Of a stretch of DNA of 64,000 nt, positions 43,309-53,300 are shown in pieces. Numbering within the stretch: the first letter of the stretch is position 1; each line of letters starts with the position of its first letter. The position numbers and the translations under genes are program-made. This DNA is from Diospyros lotus (taxonomy: Eukaryota; Streptophyta; Magnoliopsida; Ericales; Ebenaceae). The DNA lies in NCBI RefSeq assembly GCF_014633365.1, contig NC_068348.1:1674001-1738000 (forward strand). The letters run 5' to 3'. The notes below the pieces were generated by a model. The model did not search any database and was not told the DNA's origin. It saw only the letters and a program-made list of their open reading frames with translations.

Positions 43309-46302
43309 ATGGATCCCCAGGAGGACAGCTCCAGATTTGGGTCGATAGGTGTCGTAACACTAAGAAACTTGTCGTCTTCATCATCAGCATTCTTCTCAGC
43401 AAATCAGTCGCCATTCTTCTCCCCAAGATCGCCGACATGTCAATCAAGCCGTTCTGATATTCCATGTGATAATGCCAATACAAGCACTGATCCCCGTAGT
43501 TCTAATGCAGGAATCCCAGATTCTGAAACTCTAGCTAATATCAGATTTCCTTCGTCAGACATTTCATCTGTGCCACCACCATCTACTTCAAGTGGATTTC
43601 AGAAGTTGGACCATGTTTCTCCCTCAGCTGGAATTTCTAAGAACACCCTTTCCTGTTATGGTATGGGCTATGGCAATGACTATTTCAGGCAGGGAGAGAA
43701 GCGAAAAAAGCTTGGGAGATTCCGTGGTACCTCGTACACTGTGGATTCAACTTCGTTTTCCTCGAGCAGACTAAGAAGCTGCGATGTTTACATAGGTTTT
43801 CATGGCCGGAAACCTTTATTGTTGAGATTTACTAATTGGCTTCGAGCAGAGCTGGAAGTTCAAGGCGTTAGTTGTTTCGTGACAGACAGGGCTAGGTGTC
43901 GGAACTCCAGAAAGCATGGAATTGTTGAGAGAGCAATGGATGCTTGCACTTTTGGAGTTGTGATTTTGACTAGAAAATCCTTCAGAAATCCATATACCAT
44001 TGAGGAGCTACTGTTCTTCTCAGGCAAGAAGAATTTGGTTCCAGTATACTTTGATTTGGGGCCGGATGATTGTCATGTGAGGGATATTGTTGAGAGAAGG
44101 GGGGAGCCGTGGGAAAAATATGGGGGAGAACTATGGCTTCTATATGGAGGACTGGAGAAGGAATGGAAAGATGCTGTTAGTGCCCTCTCTCGTGTTGATG
44201 AGTGGAAACTGGAGGCTCATGATGGTAACTGGAGAGATTGTATAATGCGGGCCGTTACCCTTTTGGCCTTGAGGTTGGGAAGGAGAAGTGTTGTGGATAG
44301 ATTGACGAAATGGAAGGAAAAGGTGGAGAAAGAGGAGTTCCCTTTCCTTCAGAATGAGAACTTCATCGGGAGGAAGAGAGAACTCTCTGAGCTTGAGTTT
44401 ATGCTTTTTGGTGATGTTAGTGGTGATGCTGAAAGGGATTATTTTGAACTCAAGGCTGGAAACAGGCGAAAGAATGTGACACTTGGTTGGGGTAGGAGCA
44501 GCTCAGCAGAGGAAAGGCGGAGAGATAGGCAAACAGATCGTAGTACAAGGAAGGGAAAAGAACCCGTTGTATGGAAAGAGTCTGAAAAGGAGATAGAGAT
44601 GCAAAGCACTGAAATTTCTCAGATGCAGCACCAAGCACCAAACCTGAAGATTGGTGGAAGACATGGGAGGAGGAGGAGATCGATCAAAGTTGCCTATGGT
44701 AAAGGGATTGCTTGTGTAACGGGAGACTCTGGAATTGGCAAGACAGAACTACTTCTTGAGTTTGCATACCGATTCCACCAGAGATACAAGATGGTTTTAT
44801 GGGTGGGAGGAGAAAGCAGATATATCAGACAGAACTACTTGAACCTGTGGCCATTCCTGGATGTTGATGTTGGGGTAGAGAACGGGTTGGATAAAAGCAG
44901 GATCAAGAGCTTTGAAGAGCAGGAAGAGTCAGCTGTAGGCAGAGTCCGAAAGGAGCTTATGCGTAGCATTCCATTTTTGGTGGTGATCGATAACTTAGAG
45001 AGTGAGAAGGACTGGTGGGATCACAAACTAGTAATGGACCTTCTTCCCCGTTTTGGTGGAGAAACCCACATACTAATATCCACTCGTCTTTCCCGAGTAA
45101 TGAATCTGGAGCCTTTAAAACTTTCTTACCTATCCGGGGTTGAGGCGATGTCTTTGATGCAGGGAAGTGCCAAGCATTACCCAATTGCAGACATTGATGC
45201 TCTCCGGGTTATTGAGGAGAAACTTGGAAGACTAACACTGGGCATGGCCATTGTAGGAGGAATTCTATCCGAGCTTCCCATAAATCCAAGTAGACTCTTG
45301 GAGACCATTAACCGAATGCCTTCGAGGGACTTGACAGCGAGTGGCAGGGATGGTCATTTATTGAGGAGAAACAATTTCCTCTTACAGCTCTTTGAGGTTT
45401 GTTTCTCAATATTTGACCATGCGGATGGGCCAAGAAGTTTAGCAACTAGAATGGTGCATGCTAGTGGCTGGTTTGCACCGGCAGCCATTCCTACTTCTCT
45501 TTTAGCTCTGGCTGCTCACAAGATACCCGAGAAACACCGCCATACTCGGTTATGGAAAAAGTTTTTGCATTCCTTAACCTGCGGGTTTACATCATCATAC
45601 ATTAGGAAATCAGAAGCGGAAGCATCTTCAATGTTGTTAAGATTTAATATTGCAAGAAGTTGTACAAAGGATGGCTACATCCAGTTCAATGAACTCGTCA
45701 AGCTCTATGCACAAAAGAGAGGAATCACAGCAGCAGCACAAGCCATGGTACAAGCTGTCATTACTCGGGGGTCCATTTCCCAGCACTCCGAACATATATG
45801 GGCTGCATGTTTTCTGCTGTTTGGTTTTAGCAGTGACCGTATAATTGTTAAGTTGAAGGTGTCGGAGCTGTTGTTTCTTGTGAAAGAAGTGATCTTGCCG
45901 CTTGCTATCAGGACTTTCATTACATTGTCGCGGTGCAGTGCCGCACTAGAACTCCTTCGCCTATGCACGAATGCATTGGAAGCAGCAGAGCAAGCATTTG
46001 TTACCCCAGCAGAGAAGTGGTTGGATAAATCACTCTGTTGGAAGCCCATCCAGACGAATGCCCAGTTGAATCCTTGCCTTTGGCAGGAGCTGGCTTTATC
46101 AAGGGCCAATGTGCTTGAAACCAGGGCAAAGCTAATGTTAAGAGGGGGAAAGTTTGACATCGGGGATGATCTAATTAGAAAGGCAATTTTCATAAGAACT
46201 TCAATCTACAGTGAGGATCATCCAGACACCGTATCTGCTCGTGAAACTCTGGGCAAGATCACAAGGCTTCTTGCTAATTTTCAGATTCATGCTACACCAT
46301 AG
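43309..46302 (+). CDS. TIR-NB-ARC protein of the conserved XTNX/TNP class (At5g56220/At4g23440-like), intronless CDS
   Basis: Start chosen at 43309 (MDPQEDSSRFGS; A at -3, G at +4), giving 997 aa. The frame is open to an ATG at 43189, adding 40 residues, but that ATG has a poor context and is overlapped by a uORF. A Ser-rich N-terminal tail with FFSANQSPFFSPRSP (about 30-45) leads to a TIR domain (about 157-280: SCDVYIGFHGRKPLLLRF, with Glu in YTIEELLFF where plant TIRs have CLxEL). An NB-ARC follows with P-loop GDSGIGKTE (about 471), Walker B FLVVIDNLE (about 555) and HILISTR (about 587). A helical, TPR-like C-terminus ends in YSEDHPDTVSARETL. There are no LRRs. Family knowledge: XTNX proteins are low-copy, conserved across land plants, and distinct from typical resistance genes; their function is unclear and a role in signalling or NAD-linked chemistry is inference. 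No break is seen. Confidence 0.93.
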   Translation: MDPQEDSSRFGSIGVVTLRNLSSSSSAFFSANQSPFFSPRSPTCQSSRSDIPCDNANTSTDPRSSNAGIPDSETLANIRFPSSDISSVPPPSTSSGFQKLDHVSPSAGISKNTLSCYGMGYGNDYFRQGEKRKKLGRFRGTSYTVDSTSFSSSRLRSCDVYIGFHGRKPLLLRFTNWLRAELEVQGVSCFVTDRARCRNSRKHGIVERAMDACTFGVVILTRKSFRNPYTIEELLFFSGKKNLVPVYFDLGPDDCHVRDIVERRGEPWEKYGGELWLLYGGLEKEWKDAVSALSRVDEWKLEAHDGNWRDCIMRAVTLLALRLGRRSVVDRLTKWKEKVEKEEFPFLQNENFIGRKRELSELEFMLFGDVSGDAERDYFELKAGNRRKNVTLGWGRSSSAEERRRDRQTDRSTRKGKEPVVWKESEKEIEMQSTEISQMQHQAPNLKIGGRHGRRRRSIKVAYGKGIACVTGDSGIGKTELLLEFAYRFHQRYKMVLWVGGESRYIRQNYLNLWPFLDVDVGVENGLDKSRIKSFEEQEESAVGRVRKELMRSIPFLVVIDNLESEKDWWDHKLVMDLLPRFGGETHILISTRLSRVMNLEPLKLSYLSGVEAMSLMQGSAKHYPIADIDALRVIEEKLGRLTLGMAIVGGILSELPINPSRLLETINRMPSRDLTASGRDGHLLRRNNFLLQLFEVCFSIFDHADGPRSLATRMVHASGWFAPAAIPTSLLALAAHKIPEKHRHTRLWKKFLHSLTCGFTSSYIRKSEAEASSMLLRFNIARSCTKDGYIQFNELVKLYAQKRGITAAAQAMVQAVITRGSISQHSEHIWAACFLLFGFSSDRIIVKLKVSELLFLVKEVILPLAIRTFITLSRCSAALELLRLCTNALEAAEQAFVTPAEKWLDKSLCWKPIQTNAQLNPCLWQELALSRANVLETRAKLMLRGGKFDIGDDLIRKAIFIRTSIYSEDHPDTVSARETLGKITRLLANFQIHATP

Positions 46303-46355
46303 AGTCTAAATTTTCTTGTAAGCAGAGCTTACATTAGAATTATACATAGATTCAG

Positions 46356-46361
46356 AATAAA
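46356..46361 (+). terminator. Poly(A) signal AATAAA of the TIR-NB-ARC gene
   Basis: A canonical AATAAA lies 54 nt downstream of the stop codon (46300-46302) in an AT-rich 3'UTR. Confidence 0.55.
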
Positions 46362-46739
46362 AAGGCTGATATCAACAATTTAGAAGATTTTTTCTCCATA
46401 CCATTTTCGATACTAAAGAGATGAGCTTTCAATTCCAAATTCTTTTGAGTTAGTTTTGGTTTTCTGAGTTGCATTATTAGTTGGTTATCTGTCCTATTTC
46501 CTTTACTCAACCTCGCATGCTTAGCGTTAGCGTGCTCTTTGCCTCTGGCAGTTTGCTCGTTTTAGCTTCACAGGCATGAAGTCGGGTGCATGAATTCTTC
46601 GGTTGACATTGAAATGATACCGTATAAGGTAGTATCTCTGCCTCTTTCATCTTAATTGTCTTGCTTTGACATTTAGAAGGTGCATGCATTTGTCTAGTAG
46701 GCAGTTTTTGTTTTCCATTGATGTTTCAATTCGGTCTAT

Positions 46740-47370
46740 TTGATTGACCATCCTTTTTATGAAAAATGGCTATTTTTTTTTCCAAATTTCAGCTTTTGAG
46801 GTGTTTGATTGATCATATTTTTCATGAAAAATATTTTTCAACTTGTGGTGATGTGATGATGTTTTCTCACTTTTGCTAGAATTGGTTTTTTCATTCCGCG
46901 GGCAGGGGGAGGTAGATGTAATTTTTCATAGAAATGAAAAAACTCACCCACCACATAGCTAGCCTTTCTCTTCCACCACGGCCCATCAATGAAGAAGGGA
47001 AAAGAAGTATCGACCAGATTCGGCGGTTGTAGCGGCCATTGGCGAGCAGTGAGGACCGATCAAATTCGACGATTGCAGCGGCCATCGGTGAACATATGCG
47101 TTGCAGGAGGGCGATGGTAGCGGTGGCTAGTGAGGATCGGCCATTGGCGAATGGATGCATTGCAAGAGGAAGATAGGAGTGGCGGCCAATGAGAAACGAC
47201 AATGGCTGAACGACGACCAATCAAAGTGGGTTTGGGGGGGGGGGGAGAGATGGAGGTGGGTTTAGGGAGGAAATTTTATGAAAAATAATTATAATTAAAC
47301 ACTAAAAATTTAAAAATATGATAATTTTTAGATTAAAAATTAAATTAACCAAACACTCTTAATTGATAAT
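46740..47370. repeat. Fold-back/MITE-like element with GC-richer interior
   Basis: The left flank carries 'gtgtttgattgatcatattt' and 'ttcatgaaaaat'. The right flank carries 'ttatgaaaaataattata' and 'attaaccaaacactctta', giving roughly inverted ends. The interior (46900-47270) has repeated 'cggccattggcgaa' and 'gcagcggccatcgg' motifs and a G-tract near 47230. It resembles the fold-back elements at 2800 and 41090 in layout but its arms are different. The ORFs inside have no family match. Confidence 0.4.
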
Positions 47371-47799
47371 TTTTATATAAATAATTTTTAAATAATTAAA
47401 TTATTTAAAATTTATTTTTTTAATATAAATTTCATACTTGCAATCTGACGTAATTTTTGATCATTATTTAATTAGCAACTTTCATTAGGCATGTACTAGA
47501 AATGTACGAGCAATGTTCTGCAGGGGAAGTTGGAACCTATCTACTTGCTGTCAATGCTCAGAATAGGTGAGTTATGAATACATATGACACTATGTTGGAT
47601 TATTCTCAATGGCTTCTGCCTGCCTATGAATTAACTGATAATTACAAGGTTTTTATTTTTTAACTTTGCTCCCTGTTGAAGTGATCTGATAGATCACTTT
47701 AATATGGTCACTGTCTGCATAATCTAGAACAGTGTTGGCTGTTGCTGCCTGTAATATGATGCAGATCTTTATGGTCAATTCTTACCATCTTTGTGTGAC

Positions 47800-50076
47800 A
47801 GTCATTGAGATTCGATTCACATCCTTAAATATATCAAGGAGCACCAAACCAAGAATTGTTGTACAAAGATAAAAGGGGCATACTCAAGTGATTGGATAGT
47901 CTAATATAGATTGAGTGTCTCCTTCAAATAGATGCTATTACGGAATAAAATCGAATATAAACCACAATTAAATCAATCAATTTAACGTGAAAAATTCAAA
48001 TCTAAAAAAATTACGGGCAAAAAAAAATAAAATATCACTAACCAAATATTGGTAATACAAAAGTAATATAGTTGCAACTAATTTCAAAGCATTGAACACT
48101 TATTTATAGATATAAAATTATTTATAAATAAACATAGAAAATTATATTCTGATCAGAAAATAATGCATGAGGATATTTCTCTAAATGAGATAAATTTCAC
48201 ATAAAATCGAATTTGACAATATCATAATCATAGTTAAATTCGAAATCATAATCACGGTTAAATTAGAAGTCACAATCTTAGTCAAATTTGAATTTCGAGT
48301 TATAATTGTACCAAACTCCATCTTGACATGAAATTCAAATATGAAATTATTTAAAATTCTTTTTTCCAACAAAATCACAGAAAAGTAATCCCCTGATAGA
48401 TACCAACCAGAATTGCACCATGAGAAATACCACACAAAATTTATTGTAGTGGATATTTTCAACTGCACTTAAAATATAGCCAAAGACCAGTCTTAACATA
48501 TCTTTATTGATCTTAATAACTTCGCATTTATCAATATAAATCCCCTTGATAACTCCACCTTTATCTAAATCAATCCGTCCAAAATTGCACGCATCTTGAC
48601 CTGTAACTGTGAAAATTAAGATATTTTGATATAATAATAATAGAATATCATAATTAAAGATAGCCGATATGAAGATCAAATAATCCCAAATAATGCCAAG
48701 CGATCGATAAACAAAATTCCAATAGAAAACAAACCAGAATACGAGATCTGGGCAGAGTTGTCAGTGGTAGCGATAAAGGCCAGTGGCTGAACGGTGGTGG
48801 CTAAGGCTCTAAAAACTAAAATCGATGAAGATGAAGGTCAAATGAAGAAGGAGGGATGCGTGAACGATGGCAGAGGTAGTGTGGTCAACAGTGACGGTGG
48901 TTGAACGACGGTGATGGCCGGTGGCGGCAGCAGTTGGTCAACTTGTGTTTTGGCTGAAAAATGATGCAAATCTAACGACTGAAATCTACCAAACGTTGAT
49001 GGTTTGATCCAACGGCTCTGATATCAATTTGTTACGAAATATGATCGAATACAAATCACAATCAAACCAATCAACCACACACAAACACAGAATTTAACGT
49101 GAAAAACCCAAATAAAAAAAACTACAGGTAGAAAGAACAAAATATCATTAACCAAATATTGGTAATATAAAAGTGATATAACTGCAACTAATTCCAAAGT
49201 ATTGGACATCTATTTATAAACCTAAAATCATCTATAGATGAACATAGGAAATCATATTCTGATAAGAAGATGATGCATAGGGATACTCTTCCAAATAAGA
49301 TAAATCTCATATAAAATCAAATTTGACAACATCATAATTATAGTTAAATTCGAAGACATAATCACGGTCAAATTAAGAATTCCAATCTCAACTAAATTTG
49401 AATTCGAGATCACAATTGTAATAGATGCTCTACTTCAAGATACTATATTCTTATTGGTGGCAATTTGATATCCTAAAAGAGTAAGAAACAAGATGTTGTC
49501 AGATCAAGTGCAGAAGTTGAATATTGTGTCATGGCTCTAGCAATATGTGAACTTATATGGTTAAGGCAATTACTTCAAGAATTATAATTTGGAGAGGTGG
49601 TGCAAATAAAGTTAATTTGTGATAATAAAACAAAGTTGCATATGACCTCTAATTCAATTTTTTATGAGAGAACTAAACACATTGAAATCAATTCACTTTA
49701 TAAGAAAAAAGATTTTGTCAAGATGTATTGCTACCAATTTTGTTAAGTCAACTGACCAATTAACAGATATCTTTACTAAATCTCTCAAAATCTCTCAAAA
49801 GTCCTCATATTAGTTTCATTTGTAACAGAGTTTTTGCATATGATCTATATACTCCAATTTGAGAAAAAGTGTTAGGATAGTGCATATATTGTAGTTTAGC
49901 TACTATATTATACTTGTACTATATTAGTTTTGACTGTACTGTGCACTTTTTGGATATAATTAACTCAGTAACATCAATAACATATACACCCATAGAACTT
50001 TTCTCTCTAGTTTATCAACTAACATGTCGTCTATTTACTTCTCAAAAACTAGATCAATTAATAGGATTTTCTAACA
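47800..50076 (+). mobile_element. Copia retrotransposon 3' fragment (RT end/RNase H + 3' LTR), interrupted by a nested element
   Basis: 47800-47930 encodes the RT/RNase H linker (ILKYIKG, then ELLYKDK). 49429-49865 continues with the RNase H region (SRYCILIGGNLIS, AEYCVMALAICELIWLRQLLQ, ERTKHIEIN, TDQLTDIFTKSL). A purine tract (gagaaaaag) then leads into an LTR at 49870-50076 that starts TGTTAG and ends CTAACA. The two coding parts are colinear once 47936-49428 is removed. gag, protease, integrase and the 5' LTR are missing. Several stops and frameshifts make it a pseudogene. It lies downstream of the UBC gene, antisense to it. Confidence 0.75.
47936..49423 (-). mobile_element. Non-autonomous LTR retrotransposon (1488 bp) with 5-bp TSD, nested in Copia
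   Basis: Direct repeats 47936-48313 (378 bp) and 49030-49423 (394 bp) are clearly homologous and are flanked by gatgc at 47931-47935 and 49424-49428. The element reads on the minus strand. Immediately inside the right LTR the complement gives 'attgatatcagagccgttgg', a tRNA-iMet primer site. Inside the left LTR a purine tract (agatggagtttgg) is the polypurine tract. The LTR termini are TGTTAC/GTAACA with a few transitions. The 716-bp interior has no retroelement protein, so mobilisation must have been in trans. A remnant of the same LTR is at 11063-11910. Confidence 0.85.
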
Positions 50077-50392
50077 CCTTAACTCAAGAATGATGCAAAT
50101 AGAATCTCTCACTTTTGGAACCAAAGTCCAAACACATCAAGTATCACCAGCCCCCTCATAATTTGATGCAAAAAACATGCCCAAATCTGATTTAATCCCA
50201 ATAACCCACTGTTTGTTTGGCTACTGCAACAAAACAAGAATCAATACAAACCATACCCAACAGAAAGGAAAGACAAGAGGGGAATGGGGTTTTCCGGCAA
50301 TTGAGCTTCATGCAGGACCAGGTTCATTATCGAAGTCTAGTTTTATCATGTACAAAGTACAGACAAATTGATCAGGTACAACCGGCGGGCCC
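50077..50392. other. Likely 3'UTR/flank of the UBC gene
   Basis: Between the Copia LTR end and the UBC stop codon (50395-50393). Composition is genic and no ORF is supported. The minus-strand 3'UTR probably ends somewhere here, and the Copia fragment then lies just beyond the transcript end. Confidence 0.45.
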
Positions 50393-53300
50393 TTAAGGAT
50401 CAGCTTCACCAGCGACTGAATCGTCGCTAGAAGCATATCCATCTTCGCTCAACTCCTCGTCGCTAGACTCTTCTGGTGCAGCTCCGGCATCTTCTGGTCT
50501 CGCATATCTCTCACAGTACTCTGGGAAATGAAAACTGTGAGCAAAAGTTGATGGGCAAGCGAAATGCTGATCTTGTTAGGTTAACTAGGGAGTTGACATT
50601 TGTATGTATTCGAGAGAATAAAATGGCAGATGGTGATCCAACAGAAAACTGACGAGGACAAAATAGCAAAGCAGATAATGGTTAGCTATATTGATTACAC
50701 AAAGCAAGTATCGAAGGTGGGCTTCAAGTCACTGAAGGTCGTCGTTCACAATGACAAGAAAAGTTTAATTTGACTAGGAAAATGCATAGCTTTTAGGAAC
50801 CAGCCTACCAGTTCAAACTTGCATTATAACATCTTGCACTGCAGGCACTATATCCTCTTCTTCTATTACTTTAGAACTAGCTACTCGCCAGATTTCAACA
50901 TCAAAGATACCAAATTGAATCTTAAATTGCACACATCCCAGTTAAGTTGAACTGGGATCAACCAGAGATTCCCAAAACTTGCTTATTTATATACAGGACA
51001 TACTACACGTCACTTTTTTCTGTGACAAAACAGAAACATTACATCTCAAATACCAGGACCTTTTGAGTCAGTTACGGGGAGATGTGTTATCAGCCATATG
51101 AAAGAGTGTTAGTATTCATGTACATGTTTTCTCCCACCAGCTTAACTACATTCTTGACACAAAGATAGCAGTTGCATTCAATTGACTTATGTCCATAGCT
51201 AGTTTTAGTTTGAACATACCAGTCGTTTATGTAATAAATACTAAATACTTAGGCATTTGTTGCAGGTGGATCAAACTATCCTTGGTTGACTTTCTCTCAC
51301 TGGGAGGCCATCTCCACCGAAACAAAACACACCGATTTTGCATCCGATCTTGTTTTGTGAGGCTACTTTTCCATCTCAAGATCCTAGAGCCAGCTGTGAT
51401 TACCTTGTATAAAGAGTGAGTTTTATCATATTTTAGCAGATTTCAAAATGATTTACTGGTATTCAACAAACAAAACGCATCCTAAGAAATGTGTATGACA
51501 ACCATCCTACCGATGACAAAATCATTTTTATTAGTAATTATTATTCTTTTATGTGTAACATACCCTTTTATTTTTCAATTTTTTATGTATGGCTCTTAGT
51601 CGCCCGTGCACAAAGCTTACTATTCTAGAATTTTAATTGGATTTCTTGATACTATAAGCCCCCTCTTCTATCTTCGGCCTTATTATCCAAAAATCACTGA
51701 TGAAGCAGGCAGGAAGGGGTGAATCTTGTATAAAAGAGCTGAATAACACAAAGAACTCACAGGTTGTTTGGTATCCAGACTAAATAGTGATAGGATAAAG
51801 TTAAGGATGTGATAAATTAGTGATAGGACTAAATAATATTGCCTCCCATTTGGTAAAAAGAGATGTATTAGCTTAAGTTATAATTGTTTCATGTTTGGCA
51901 TGTTAAATTGTGAGTGAGGTATTAATGATGATGTATTGTCAAATGACCAATTTACCCCTTAACTAACACAAATCAATCTCATTTTATTTCATACTTTAAC
52001 AATTTGGAAATCAGATCTGAAAATATGGAAACAAAATCAGTAAAAATCACCAACACAAATTATTTTGGAAATTCAGAAATCAGATCTAATATTTAGTGTT
52101 GAAGAATTCAAATTAGTTTTGCTTGGAAAATGGGAAAGAGAGAAATATTTGGAGAAACCTGATTTTATTTTTAAAATCAGATTACAAGATTGGGATAAGG
52201 TGATAAGGTTGTTAAGGAGATAAGGTAAGGTTCCAAGATTAAAGGGATGAGGCAGTTTGCTAAAGATAATTCCAGCAATTTTAAAGTTCAGTTGATATAT
52301 ATTTTGGAAGATTTTTTTGTGTATAAATACCCCCATACTTGAATTCAATAATGAACAAGTAAGGTTACCAAATTGTTCAGCTTATTTCATTCTTGTTCAT
52401 CAGTTTATATGGTAATAGAGCCAGAAACCTTATTCGTGGCTGCTCTGAATGAAGCTGGGATGAAAAAAAATCCTCTTAAAACAGCCATAGACACGTGATG
52501 CTGGGAAAGAAGACACCTAGTACCCACGGGTTTGTGGAGGGCTTGCCACTTGTGACTTCCGAAGCTCATGCTAGCCGCAAGAACACCCAAAATCAGCATA
52601 GAACTAATGATAAATCCCAACTGAGGTGTGATTTCTGTGGCAAGCCAAGACACACTAGGGAGACATGTTGGAAGATCCATGGCAAACCACCTAACGGAAA
52701 GGGAAGCAAATCGGGTGAGCAGTCTTAACCGTCCTACTACCAATGAAGCCAAATCTAGTCCATTCAGCAAGGAGTAGATGGATCATCTTCTAGAACTGCT
52801 AAAGTCCTATTCATCACTTGGTATTCCTAGTGGTTGTTTGGCACACACAGGTAGTAATCCCCTTGCATTCTCAGTTTTTTCCCAGTCTGCTCCTTGGATC
52901 ATTGATTTAGGAGCTTCTTACCACATGACAAGCGTCTCTCATTTATTCAGTACCTATTCTCCTTGTTTAGGTGCCAAAAAGATTAGGATAGCAGATGGTA
53001 GTTACTCATCCATTGCAAGCAAAGGCCAAATTAGAATGTATGAGAATATTACCCATAAATCTGTTCTTCATGTTCCTAAGCTTGCATGCAATCTTCTATC
53101 TGTCAGTAAATTGTCTCATGATTCTAAGTGTCGTGCCATTTTCTATCCCTCTCATTGTACCTTTCAGGACTAGAGCTTGGGGAAGATGGTTGGCACTGTT
53201 AGAGTAATGAATGGGCTCTATTACTTTGATGAGATTGTTTTCAGTAATAAAACAACTCAGGGCTTTAGTAGTACCCTTTCAATCTAAATTTATTATCAAA

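Noticed and set aside
45705..46193. 162-codon minus-strand ORF
   Set aside because: Antisense shadow of the TIR-NB-ARC coding sequence.
47480..47580. Exon-like stretch ending in a GTGAGT donor
   Set aside because: No acceptor-linked reading frame or family match; probably chance or debris next to the Copia fragment.
51773..51960. TIR-like start 'ggttgtttggtatccagact'
   Set aside because: The opposite terminus and a TSD could not be located.
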